Below, piece by piece: positions 7,282-14,697 of a stretch of 35,546 nt of DNA. The notes under the pieces are model-generated. The model worked only from the letters and a program-made list of their open reading frames with translations. It was not told where the DNA came from and searched no databases. Each line of letters begins with the position of its first letter. Position 1 is the first letter of the stretch. A program made the translations under genes and the position numbers. The stretch is from the NCBI GenBank assembly GCA_965366365.1, contig CBDUEV010000028.1, positions 1 to 35,546 on the forward strand. The letters are read 5' to 3'. The DNA comes from CBDUEV01 sp965366365 (GTDB lineage Bacteria; Actinomycetota; Acidimicrobiia; Spongiisociales; JAENVV01).

Positions 7282-8349
7282 TCACGGAAGTGGCATGCCG
7301 GGCACCCCAACATCGATGGCGACGAGTGAGGCAGGAGCGAGGGGTGGCGTCGGCCCGAAGGCCAGGTTGACCACGTACAGCGTCTGCTTGAAGCCCTTGC
7401 CCGTGCCGAAGGCGACGCTCGACGGGAAGTTCAGCACTTCACCCACCGGGTCGTGGAACAACACGTCGACCGAGCCGTCGGTGTTGACGCGGAACACGGC
7501 GTTCTGGGCGACGGAAGCCACATAGATCGCGCCGTGGACGTCCAGCGCAATACCGTCGGGTATGGCCGGGAGCTCGCCGAGCGGACCCGCGAGGAACGGC
7601 CAGTCGGGCGTCTCGCCGAGACCGGCGAGCAGGTCGATGTTCCCAGCCGACCCATCGCGCTCGATCGGGACGGTCCAGAGCGAGAAGCCTTCGGCGTTGG
7701 CCACGGTCAGCACGCCCTTCCGGTATGCGATGCCGTTGGCGCCGACGGGTGTGAACAGGCCGGCGCCGCCGTTCCCTGCGAGCTGCGTCGACTCGAACCA
7801 CTTCATCGCCTCTCCGTTGCGGTCGACCCGCCAGATCGCGCCGCGCACGTCGCCTGGCAGCTCGCTGGTGAGGATCCCTGTCGAGTTGGAGTCGGTGATG
7901 TACATGTTGCCGACCTTGTCGAACGCGATGCTGTTGGGGAAGCTCATCTGGTCGGTTCCGGGGATCAGCGTTTCATCCCCTGTCTTCCGGTCGAACTTGT
8001 AGACACCGGTGAAGCCTTCCCATTGCGCCGCGCCGTAGATGTTGCCCTGGGCGTCGGTGGCCAGGCCGAGGAATCCGGCTCCAGGGCCGCCCGCAGCCCA
8101 ACCGTCGATCGTGCCGAAGACTTCGAAATCGCTCGAGCCGGGTCCGAACTTCAACAGCTCGCCGGTCAATGTGCTCGATACGAACACGTTGCCGGTCTTG
8201 TCGACCGCCACACCTTCGAGCGACGGCCGGGGCTCTTCGCTCACGACTTCGACGTGACTCGACGCCCCGGCGGGTATTACCGCCACCAACATCGCCAAGG
8301 TCACCAGCAGTGACACGAGGCCTCTGGACGAACCGGTCGGAATTTGCAT
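7282..8349 (-). CDS. Secreted SMP-30/NHL-like beta-propeller protein
   Basis: This 355-residue protein has a clear signal peptide ('RGLVSLLVTLAMLVAVIPAG', cleavage near residue 30) followed by about six propeller blades: 'LEGVAVDKTGNVFVSS', 'GLATDAQGNIYGAA', 'PNSIAFDKVGNMYITDS', 'ANGIAYRKGVLTVAN', 'PDGIALDVHGAIYVAS' and 'PSSVAFGTGKGFKQTLYVVN'. These fit the SMP-30/gluconolactonase/LRE-like superfamily, and the final 'TLYVVN' blade recalls ScyD/E-like exported proteins. Catalytic metal ligands for lactonase activity are not evident, so the role may be structural or ligand-binding outside the cell. ATG 8349 is preceded by GGGAGA 8 nt upstream. It is divergent from the HNH gene. Confidence 0.85.
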   Translation of the reverse strand: MQIPTGSSRGLVSLLVTLAMLVAVIPAGASSHVEVVSEEPRPSLEGVAVDKTGNVFVSSTLTGELLKFGPGSSDFEVFGTIDGWAAGGPGAGFLGLATDAQGNIYGAAQWEGFTGVYKFDRKTGDETLIPGTDQMSFPNSIAFDKVGNMYITDSNSTGILTSELPGDVRGAIWRVDRNGEAMKWFESTQLAGNGGAGLFTPVGANGIAYRKGVLTVANAEGFSLWTVPIERDGSAGNIDLLAGLGETPDWPFLAGPLGELPAIPDGIALDVHGAIYVASVAQNAVFRVNTDGSVDVLFHDPVGEVLNFPSSVAFGTGKGFKQTLYVVNLAFGPTPPLAPASLVAIDVGVPGMPLP

Positions 8350-8774
8350 GGCTAGCTCTCCCTTCGCCTTGAACGCACAGCGCGTTCAATCCCGCCTTGC
8401 TGGTGAAACTACACCGTCAATACCTGGCTGCGCGCCCAGAGTGCGGACGCGCCGCGACGCCCGGCGCGGGCCCGCCTGAAGCGCCGGTAGGAAACCGAGC
8501 GGGCTCATGAACGATGGGGTCCTCGATTCCCACATGGGACCCGTTCCCGGGCAGCGGGTGCGGCGGTGCAGGCGTGGCCGCAGCTGTGCCGAAGTGTGAT
8601 TACCCGATCTCACTCATCCGTGTCAGAGGCTCGCCGAAGGTCGATGCTCGGACCCGCCCGAGTTCGACCGAGTGAGGTTCAACCGCCGATCGGCCCACTA
8701 CCGGTACTCCTGAGAAGGAATACGACACCTTCCAGGCCCCGGTTGTGAGGCCGAATTCTGTCACACCTGATGCT
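8350..8774. other. Gene-poor region between divergent genes
   Basis: About 425 bp with no convincing coding frame on either strand; the short frames here have no recognisable protein features. It must hold the promoters of the propeller gene (minus) and, at its right end, of the HNH gene (plus). I see no tRNA fold or repeat longer than background. Confidence 0.5.
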
Positions 8775-8780
8775 TACTGT
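8775..8780 (+). promoter_or_regulatory. -10 element for the DUF222-HNH gene (leaderless)
   Basis: TACTGT lies 6 nt before ATG 8787, fitting the leaderless pattern seen at other genes in the window and supporting this start over GTG 8745. Confidence 0.45.
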
Positions 8781-8786
8781 GATCAT

Positions 8787-9932
8787 ATGAGACGAACTGC
8801 TCTGGTTGATCGCACATCTGACGAAATCGAGACTTGGCTGGTCGCTGCCGAGCACGTCATTGGCCGGATCCGGGCCGAACAGATGGAGCTCCTGCGGGAG
8901 GTGGCTCGCCGTCAACTGCCCCTGGCCGACGGATGCCGCTCCCTGGCCGAATGGGCAGCCGGCCGGTTGGACATCTCGGCCAGATCTGCTCGCGGCCTCA
9001 CCACCACCGCTCAAAAGCTCGGCGACCTCCCCACCATCGAGGCGGCGGCCTCCCGGGGAGAATGGTCCTTCGACCGCACCGTCGAGCTTGCCAAGCTTGC
9101 GACCTCCGAGACGCAACAGGCGGCTGCCGACGGGGTTCGGCACCTGGACATCGCCGGGCTGAAGCGCCAGATCGCCCACCGTCGCCGGCTCACCACAGCC
9201 GACGAGCAAGACATAGCCGCCACAGAGCACATCGTCCTTCGACCCAACCTGGACGAATCTCGTTGGGACATCTGGGGCAGACTGGGTGGCTACCACGGGC
9301 GCATCGTCGACAAGGCCTTGGCGACCCGGGCCGATCGACAACCCGCCCCGCCCGAGGGGATGCGCATCGGTTTCGGCAAGCGCCGCGCCGACGCCTTGGT
9401 GTCCGTCTGCCAGGACTCACTCGACGGAAGTCGTTCATCGGCGGCGGGTGAAGATCACCTGCCCCGGCTCGCGGCGCCGCTCGTGACCGTCTTCGTCGAC
9501 GCAAACGAGTCCACCGCCACCAACGGCGAAACAGGAGCACACATCGAGGCGGGACCTCGAGTCGGGCCGGGCACTCTCGACCAGATCCTCTGTTCGGGCT
9601 CGGTGGAAGTGATCGGCCGAACCCAAGGCGGAACGCCACTCGCCGTCGCCCAGGCGGGTCGCCGCATCCCTCCCAAGCTGCGCCGCTTCGTCCTCGCCCG
9701 AGACGGCGCCTGCACCGCCGACGGATGCGACTCGCTCTACCGGCTCGAACCTCACCACACGATCCCCTACGCCGAGAGCAAGAGACACCACCCCGACGAA
9801 CTGGCGACCCTCTGCTGGTGGCATCACCACGTGGTCATCCACCAGTTCGGCTACCGCATCGACCCAACCACCCCAAGAGGCCGCCATCGGTTCATACCTC
9901 CGGACCCGATCAGGTCAGCCGATCCCCCCTGA
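8787..9932 (+). CDS. DUF222-HNH endonuclease (13E12 repeat family)
   Basis: This 381-residue protein has the two-part structure of actinobacterial 13E12-type proteins. An N-terminal helical DUF222 domain carries 'EQMELLREVARRQLPLADGCRSLAEW' and 'LDISARSARGLTTTAQKL'. A C-terminal HNH nuclease motif follows: 'RDGACTADGCD', then 'RLEPHHTIPYAE' and 'LATLCWWHHHVVIHQFGYRI', with the zinc-finger Cys and the catalytic His-His plus the later HHH all present. The family is multicopy in many actinobacteria and is suspected to be mobile or to act in DNA rearrangement; its biological function is not established. ATG 8787 is chosen because TACTGT lies 6 nt upstream. Three short direct repeats (GACCCGATC) lie at and just beyond its 3' end. 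Confidence 0.9.
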   Translation: MRRTALVDRTSDEIETWLVAAEHVIGRIRAEQMELLREVARRQLPLADGCRSLAEWAAGRLDISARSARGLTTTAQKLGDLPTIEAAASRGEWSFDRTVELAKLATSETQQAAADGVRHLDIAGLKRQIAHRRRLTTADEQDIAATEHIVLRPNLDESRWDIWGRLGGYHGRIVDKALATRADRQPAPPEGMRIGFGKRRADALVSVCQDSLDGSRSSAAGEDHLPRLAAPLVTVFVDANESTATNGETGAHIEAGPRVGPGTLDQILCSGSVEVIGRTQGGTPLAVAQAGRRIPPKLRRFVLARDGACTADGCDSLYRLEPHHTIPYAESKRHHPDELATLCWWHHHVVIHQFGYRIDPTTPRGRHRFIPPDPIRSADPP

Positions 9933-9985
9933 CCCGAGCCCCACAGACCCGATCTTCCGAACCGGTTCTTTCGGGACCCGATCAG
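9902..9985. repeat. Three short direct repeats at the 3' end of the HNH gene
   Basis: GACCCGATC occurs three times in 84 bp: within GGACCCGATCAG at 9902-9913, at 9946-9954, and within GGACCCGATCAG again at 9974-9985. A GAACCGGTTC palindrome lies between the last two. It could be coincidence in GC-rich DNA or the footprint of the endonuclease family. Confidence 0.45.
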
Positions 9986-10115
9986 TTTCCCCTACTCGAA
10001 CTCAGCCGGTAGACCGCGCCATGCGCGCAAGGACCCACCCACGATGGTGTCAACGGTCCAGCGCGCCGGTTGACTCTTCAGCCCCTCCGCACTCATGCCT
10101 GCGCCGGCCCCCCGC

Positions 10116-10131
10116 CGCGGGCTTGCCCGCG
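10116..10131 (-). terminator. Possible terminator after the M15-SLH gene
   Basis: CGCGGGC (10116-10122) / GCCCGCG (10125-10131) 7-bp stem with a 2-nt spacer, 13 bp past the stop of the minus-strand SLH gene. Small but very GC-rich; no U-tract. Confidence 0.35.
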
Positions 10132-10143
10132 CGCCGGATGCGC

Positions 10144-12276
10144 CTAGGGACCGAGCAGGTCCAGCAGAGCGCGGTGGAGGAAGGCCGCCATCTGAGCGCG
10201 GGTGATGTTCAGCCCCGGGCAGTACTTCGTGTTGTCCGGGGGGTTGCACCCCAGGGTGATGCCGGAGGCGGCCAGTTTCTCGATGTCGTCCTCGAAGGTC
10301 CCGGCGTCGTCGGTGAACGGATCGTCGAGCTGCTCGGTCAGATCCAGCGCTCTCACCAGGAACGCCGCCATCTGATCCCGCTTCACCAGATCGCCGGGAC
10401 AATACCGGTCGTTGGTGGGCGGGTTGCAGCCGATCGTGATCCCGGCCGCCGCCACACTGTTGATGGCGTCTTCGAAGATCGAATCGTCGTCATCGACGAA
10501 CTTGTCAGGGCCGGCCGGCAGGTCGAGCGCTCGAGCCAGGAAGGCGGCCATCTGTCCCCGGCTCACACTGGCGTCGGGGCAATACATGGTGTTGGCGGGC
10601 GGATTGCAGCCCAGCGAGATCCCCTTGGAGGCGATCCAGTTGATGTCGTCCTCGAAGATGGAACCGTCGTCGTCCGAGAACCATCCCTCCCATTCGAACG
10701 GACCCCAATCGTCCGGGCACTCGTATTCGCGGTCGAAGAACCACAGGTTGGTGCCGGTTCCGGTGTTGCCGAGATAGGCGTTGAGAACGCCGCCGTCGTT
10801 CACCCAGATATCGGCCCGCCCGTCCCCGTCGTACTCGCCGACGTAGAGGCCCGCCCCCTCCGGAAGATCGATGTTGGTATCAACCGATTCGATGCCCATC
10901 ACGTGCACCGTGGCCCCGCCGGCCTTCGGTTCAACCGCGTACAGGTCGGGGCGGTCATCGAGGTCGAAGTCACCGGCCCCGAACCGCCAGCCGGTCGTGT
11001 CACCGAAGGCACCTGCAAAAGACTCCAGCTTGGAGGTGAACCCGGTCTTGCCGTCCCAGACGACCACGTTGGTGGAGCCGGGCGCATGTTCGATCGCCAG
11101 GAGGTCGGGGGTGCCATCCCAGTTGTGGTCGGCGACCACGTAGTCGCTGCCGGGCCGTGACGGGATGGCCGTCTCGATCACTTCGAGCTCTTCCCAGCCG
11201 CCACTCAACCGGTAGAGGCGAATTTCCACGGTGGAACCCGCCTCGTCCATGAAGGCAACGTCAGTGCGCCGGATGCCCGAGAAGTCGCCGAGAACCACCG
11301 TTCGGTCGAGTGTCTCGCCGGTCGCCAGACCCTGTCCGATCGAACACTCGATGTAGCCGGAGCGAGCCGACGCAAAGGCTATTCGTACGCCGTCATCCTG
11401 CTGAGACAGATAGACCGGATCGGCGGCACCCGTGCCGGAAACGTCGGCGACCCTGTGCGTGTCGGGTAATCCGGAAAAGAAGGTCGACTTCGTATAGGCC
11501 AGATCGGTGAATGGCTCGGCCGCAGTGAGCGGCGGGAAGGACTCGAGTGGTTCCCCATACCCGGGTGTCGATGAGGGGCCTTGCCACGAGAAGTGCATGG
11601 GGTCCTTGAAGTCCTGCCAATCGCCACCCCAGCAGAAGCCGGCATCCTTCCACGCCTGGACATACCAGTCGGGCATGTCCGTGATGAGGGTCTCATCACT
11701 TCGGTACGGGTTCGTGTCCGAGTTGATGTCGATGGCAAAACCGAAGGAGTGCCGCGAGAAGCCGTAGCTCCCGCTCACCGTCCGCGCCGCGAAGCCCCAC
11801 GTAGCCTCCGCCCGAGCCTCGTAGTAATTGCCCTTGACCGCTTCGGCCGACAAATTGGCCGCCACCTGTTGAAAGGCGGGTAGGGCGCGGGAATGGACCT
11901 TCTGGACCACGCCATCGCTCATGGGCACGGTCCAGTCGACCAACTGAGACCTGATCGCCCCCACGGTGCGGCCGAAATAGTCGCCATAGGGTCCACGGAT
12001 CGCCTCGCTGTCCGGCAGCCAACCTTGCTGGCTGGCCAGCGGCGCCGAGGTGCGCAACGCTTCGCAGCCGTTCGATTCGTTGAAGCTGGGCCAGGTCTCT
12101 GTGCCCAGCGGCGCCGGCTCGGGGTGGAGATGTACCGGATCCGTCCGGTCCTCGTCGGCCAGGCCGGAGCCCAACGTCGCGACAGGGTCGGTTTGGGCGC
12201 CGGCGACCGGCGCCGACACAAAGAGAAGCGATAGAAGGGTCCCGACGACCAGGACCGGTTTCAGGGAAGTCCGCAT
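10144..12276 (-). CDS. Secreted M15-type peptidase with FG-GAP-like repeats and three SLH domains
   Basis: This 710-residue exported wall protein opens with a signal peptide (residues 1-27, 'VGTLLSLLFVSAPVAGAQ'). Residues ~95-235 match the M15 D-Ala-D-Ala carboxypeptidase/VanY fold, with zinc ligands H176 and D183 in 'SRHSFGFAIDI' and H228 plus acidic D225 in 'DPMHFSW'. Residues ~270-500 hold about five FG-GAP/VCBS-like units ('DVSGTGAADPVYL', 'DHNWDGTPDLLAI', 'DFDLDDRPDLYAV', 'EYDGDGRADIWV'). The last ~200 residues are three SLH repeats, each with 'F.DD...FEDDI', 'GCNPP.N..YCP' and 'R.QMAAFL.RAL'. It probably trims peptidoglycan cross-links or precursors while anchored to the cell surface. 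ATG 12276 is chosen over TTG 12315 because TAGCCT lies 7 nt upstream. Confidence 0.88.
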   Translation of the reverse strand: MRTSLKPVLVVGTLLSLLFVSAPVAGAQTDPVATLGSGLADEDRTDPVHLHPEPAPLGTETWPSFNESNGCEALRTSAPLASQQGWLPDSEAIRGPYGDYFGRTVGAIRSQLVDWTVPMSDGVVQKVHSRALPAFQQVAANLSAEAVKGNYYEARAEATWGFAARTVSGSYGFSRHSFGFAIDINSDTNPYRSDETLITDMPDWYVQAWKDAGFCWGGDWQDFKDPMHFSWQGPSSTPGYGEPLESFPPLTAAEPFTDLAYTKSTFFSGLPDTHRVADVSGTGAADPVYLSQQDDGVRIAFASARSGYIECSIGQGLATGETLDRTVVLGDFSGIRRTDVAFMDEAGSTVEIRLYRLSGGWEELEVIETAIPSRPGSDYVVADHNWDGTPDLLAIEHAPGSTNVVVWDGKTGFTSKLESFAGAFGDTTGWRFGAGDFDLDDRPDLYAVEPKAGGATVHVMGIESVDTNIDLPEGAGLYVGEYDGDGRADIWVNDGGVLNAYLGNTGTGTNLWFFDREYECPDDWGPFEWEGWFSDDDGSIFEDDINWIASKGISLGCNPPANTMYCPDASVSRGQMAAFLARALDLPAGPDKFVDDDDSIFEDAINSVAAAGITIGCNPPTNDRYCPGDLVKRDQMAAFLVRALDLTEQLDDPFTDDAGTFEDDIEKLAASGITLGCNPPDNTKYCPGLNITRAQMAAFLHRALLDLLGP
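10150..10710 (-). repeat. Three tandem SLH-coding repeats
   Basis: Three diverged units of about 190 bp encode the SLH domains of the wall protein. Phrases such as 'GCNPP', 'YCP' and 'QMAAFL' recur at a constant spacing. They are domain duplication, not a mobile repeat. Confidence 0.75.
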
Positions 12277-12283
12277 CGGCAGA

Positions 12284-12289
12284 AGGCTA
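12284..12289 (-). promoter_or_regulatory. -10 element for the M15-SLH gene (leaderless)
   Basis: TAGCCT on the minus strand ends 7 nt before ATG 12276. This shared intergenic stretch (12277-12384) also holds the TetR gene promoter on the plus strand. Confidence 0.45.
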
Positions 12290-12372
12290 GCTCCAGCTGA
12301 GACGTCCGAAATCAAGCCCAGGTTAAGGGAGCCACAACTCGGCCAGGTCCGTATCTCGCCCGGACCCTCCCC

Positions 12373-12378
12373 TACAAT
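12373..12378 (+). promoter_or_regulatory. -10 element for the TetR gene (leaderless)
   Basis: TACAAT, close to the consensus -10, lies 6 nt before ATG 12385, so transcription should begin at the start codon itself. Confidence 0.5.
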
Positions 12379-12384
12379 GCCGCC

Positions 12385-12963
12385 ATGTCTTCACCGGAGC
12401 CCTCGCGTCGAGAAATGATCCTCGACGCGGCCATCGCCCTCTTCCGGACCCACGGGTTCCATGGTGCGGGGATCGACGAAATCGGCGCGGCGGCAGGCAT
12501 CTCCGGGCCGGGCGTATACCGGCACTTCCCGAACAAGCACGCCTTGCTGGTCGCCATGTCCGAACGCGTCGTGGACCGACTCCTGGTCCACAACGAACGA
12601 GTCCGTGCAGAGGAAACCGACAGCACGGCGGCGCTCGAGCGGCTCGTCCGGACTCAGGTCTCGTTTGCCCTCGGGTCGCGCGAGCTTCTCTCTGTCTACG
12701 TCCAAGAGGAGCGAAACCTCCCGGACCCCGACCGGGAGCGGATCCGGAAGAAACAAGCCCAATACGTGACGGGCTGGGTCGACTTCCTCGCCGAAATGGC
12801 TCCCACCGCCGATCGCAAAGAGCTTCGGTCGGTGGTTCTCACCGTGATCGGCATGATCAACGCCGTCACCTACCCCGGCGTCGACCCCGACACCGCCCGG
12901 CACGTGCTCGAGCAAATGGCCATGGCCGCCCTCCTCACCGGCGGGCAAGTCGTTTCGACCTGA
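12385..12963 (+). CDS. TetR/AcrR-family transcriptional regulator
   Basis: This 192-residue regulator has an N-terminal TetR helix-turn-helix: 'ILDAAIALFRTHGFHGAGID' leads into 'IGAAAGISGPGVYRHFPNKHAL' (recognition helix near residues 39-48). The C-terminal domain ('FALGSRELLSVYVQEERNLP' and 'DPDRERIRKKQAQYVTGWV') resembles TetR proteins of actinobacteria often linked with fatty acyl-CoA or lipid metabolism genes, but the inducer cannot be inferred here. No such genes adjoin it. Its nearest neighbour is the divergent wall-peptidase gene, 108 bp away, so that gene and itself are possible targets; I see no clear long palindrome in the shared spacer. The downstream end carries a hairpin shared with the convergent membrane protein. 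Confidence 0.9.
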   Translation: MSSPEPSRREMILDAAIALFRTHGFHGAGIDEIGAAAGISGPGVYRHFPNKHALLVAMSERVVDRLLVHNERVRAEETDSTAALERLVRTQVSFALGSRELLSVYVQEERNLPDPDRERIRKKQAQYVTGWVDFLAEMAPTADRKELRSVVLTVIGMINAVTYPGVDPDTARHVLEQMAMAALLTGGQVVST

Positions 12964-12964
12964 C

Positions 12965-12999
12965 TCCTGGCGCCTGATGCCTTTGGTGTCACGCCAGGA
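12965..12999. terminator. Bidirectional terminator between TetR and membrane-protein genes
   Basis: TCCTGGCG (12965-12972) pairs with CGCCAGGA (12992-12999). Inside, GATGCC and GGTGTC can form a further 6-bp stem with two G-U pairs and a TTT loop. It begins 1 nt past the TetR stop and covers the convergent gene's stop. Confidence 0.5.
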
Positions 13000-13447
13000 A
13001 AGCGACGAGGGCCGCCCGAATGCGGTCGGCCTCGGCTTCGTCGGCCAGAGCCTTGAAGAGAGGCGGTCCCACCCCTGACGCATCCACGTCGTGGACGGGC
13101 GCCCTGGAGGCCGTGGGAACCGATGGGCGCGCCGATGAGCGGCACCGCACCTCGCCCACTTCGTCGAGGGGCACGTGGATGTGGGGGGCCAGGGATGGGC
13201 AGGGCCCGTCGGTGACCGACAACCCGCCGCTGTCGAGGGTCAGGGTTCGCTCGTTGACAGCCCTCGTCAGCGCGAACCACCCATAGGCAACGGCCACCAA
13301 TGAGGAGCCGGCCGTGATCCACGAACGCAGGCGCCGCCCCCGCTTCCGCCCCACCAGGAGAGCCGCCCCGCCGAGGGCCAGGCCGAGGGGGGCGAGAACC
13401 ATGTGGGCGACATCGCCCGGACGCCGGGTCCTGACGCTGATGACCAA
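12989..13447 (-). CDS. Hypothetical two-TM membrane protein, PH-domain-like C-terminus
   Basis: About 152 residues from the chosen start. Two hydrophobic helices ('MVLAPLGLALGGAALLV' and 'WITAGSSLVAVAYGWFALT') are separated by a short basic loop, then a soluble domain follows: 'VNERTLTLDSGGLSVTDGPCP', 'IHVPLDEVGEVRCRS' and 'ALADEAEADRIRAALVAFL'. The order of two TM helices followed by 'L.L...GLSV..GP.P......I....I' resembles small bacterial membrane proteins with PH-like domains of unknown function. The start is uncertain: TTG 13447 is used here, ATG 13402 and GTG 13591 are alternatives. The sequence upstream of 13447 looks non-coding and nearly abuts the divergent gene at 13609. Confidence 0.6.
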   Translation of the reverse strand: MVISVRTRRPGDVAHMVLAPLGLALGGAALLVGRKRGRRLRSWITAGSSLVAVAYGWFALTRAVNERTLTLDSGGLSVTDGPCPSLAPHIHVPLDEVGEVRCRSSARPSVPTASRAPVHDVDASGVGPPLFKALADEAEADRIRAALVAFLA

Positions 13448-13608
13448 CTCGTGAGCGCATCGGTCGATGTGAGCGTTCTCCGTCAATGGTGCCCCGTTGC
13501 AGAAACACCCATGATCCGAGCCCTTCCGGCATTCCGTCAAATCCGGGGTCTGACCTTCGCCCCTTGCCGGCGTCGGTGCCGTTCGAGACACTCACGGTGG
13601 AGGAAACC

Positions 13609-13944
13609 ATGTTCCCGAACCAGCCCGGGCTCGATCAGATGCGCGAACAACAGGAGCGCATGCGCCAGCAGCAACAGGACCTCAGAAACCGCCAGATGGC
13701 CGATCAATGGCAGAAGACCCACGGCGGCACAGCTCCCCCTCCGCTCCCCTCTACCGGCCCCCGCCCCGGTGTCGTTTCTCGGTTCTTGCGGTGGATCATC
13801 CGGCTGACCCTTTGGTTCGCCGGCGTCGGGCTCCTCGTGTACGCCGGGTTTGCCGCCCTGGGCGAGGAGTGGTCCTTTGCGGCCGGCGGTCTCGTGGGAG
13901 CCCTCGTGTTGTTCCTGCTGAGGCGACCTCTCCGCTGGCGTTGA
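13609..13944 (+). CDS. Hypothetical small membrane protein with Gln-rich coiled coil
   Basis: This 111-residue protein starts at an ATG with GGAGG 5-6 nt upstream. Its N-terminal third is Gln/Arg-rich and helical ('MREQQERMRQQQQDLRNRQM'), likely a coiled coil. A Pro-rich linker is followed by two transmembrane segments ('WIIRLTLWFAGVGLLVYAGF' and 'FAAGGLVGALVLFLLRR') that end in a basic tail. No family is recognised. The upstream extension of the frame (from 13486) looks non-coding. It runs convergent with the PRC-barrel-like gene, 17 bp away. A role in envelope organisation is possible but unproven. Confidence 0.7.
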   Translation: MFPNQPGLDQMREQQERMRQQQQDLRNRQMADQWQKTHGGTAPPPLPSTGPRPGVVSRFLRWIIRLTLWFAGVGLLVYAGFAALGEEWSFAAGGLVGALVLFLLRRPLRWR

Positions 13945-13961
13945 ACGGAGCCGTCGGTCAC

Positions 13962-14633
13962 TCACTCACGATTGGGCGCCTTGAACCGACGAAGGGCGGC
14001 GCGGGCCAGCGACCCGAGTCCGGGTGAGGCGAGTGAAGAAACCACCCGATCCATCTCGAAACGAAGGACGAGGTCCGACGGAACGGACGATGGAAGCTGC
14101 GCCATCCTCCGCAACGGGCTGATCATCACCTCGGCGATGAGATCCTCATCTCCGATGGCGACTCCGGTGACAGACCCGGCATCCGAACCATCCGCAAGCA
14201 CGAAACGGCTCTCTGACCGCAATTCCACCGAGCCTTTGGGAATCCTGTCGAACACGATCTCCACCGTGCGCTCATCCTCGAACTCCGAGCGGGGTACCTC
14301 CTTGTAGGAGTAACGCGTATCGCTCGCCGGCTTTCGGATCCCCACATCCCAGTCTCGACCAGGCGATACGGCGCGAGAAGGGCGCTGGTACACCGAATCA
14401 CGCACCAGCGGCAAACGCCGGAACTCCTCCTGGCTCAGGTCCAACCTCACTGCGTCCTCCCCGCCGAGGCGGACCTGACTCAACGCCACCCGCCTGAACT
14501 TCTCGGGGTGAGACGGCGGCCCAACCACCAGATGGGACACGCGTCGCGCAGCCGGATCGACGATCAGGTTGCACACTTCCCCTTGGTTCACGTCGCCCAG
14601 CAAGGCGGGCTGGCCGAACCACAGCCGCTTCAC
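13962..14633 (-). CDS. PRC-barrel-like hypothetical protein
   Basis: About 223 residues. The N-terminal segment 'MKRLWFGQPALLGDVNQGEV' and 'LIVDPAARRVSHLVVGPPS' has the form of a PRC-barrel beta-domain with its typical 'HLVV' strand; these domains occur in bacterial and archaeal proteins of varied, often RNA- or membrane-linked function. The middle part has no recognised domain; near the C-terminus 'SRFVLADGSDAGSVTGVAIGDEDLIAEVMI' looks like a second, related beta unit. GTG 14633 is preferred because GGGAG lies 7 nt upstream and homologous-looking sequence begins there; the longer frame to 14936 is out of the domain and overlaps the CorA gene. Expression may be coupled to corA, which ends 64 bp upstream on the same strand. 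Confidence 0.65.
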   Translation of the reverse strand: MKRLWFGQPALLGDVNQGEVCNLIVDPAARRVSHLVVGPPSHPEKFRRVALSQVRLGGEDAVRLDLSQEEFRRLPLVRDSVYQRPSRAVSPGRDWDVGIRKPASDTRYSYKEVPRSEFEDERTVEIVFDRIPKGSVELRSESRFVLADGSDAGSVTGVAIGDEDLIAEVMISPLRRMAQLPSSVPSDLVLRFEMDRVVSSLASPGLGSLARAALRRFKAPNRE

Positions 14634-14697
14634 GAGCGCACTCCCACGGAGCTGCTGATATGACCTCCGAAGCGTCCCGCCACGGACCCCGTCACCC

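Noticed and set aside
8386..8613. Small minus-strand frame upstream of the propeller gene
   Set aside because: Product is Arg/Pro-rich with no structure, and no ribosome-binding site or promoter-like element was seen.
10021..11160. Plus-strand frame of 379 codons
   Set aside because: Antisense to the M15-SLH gene; product is low-complexity and has no family features.
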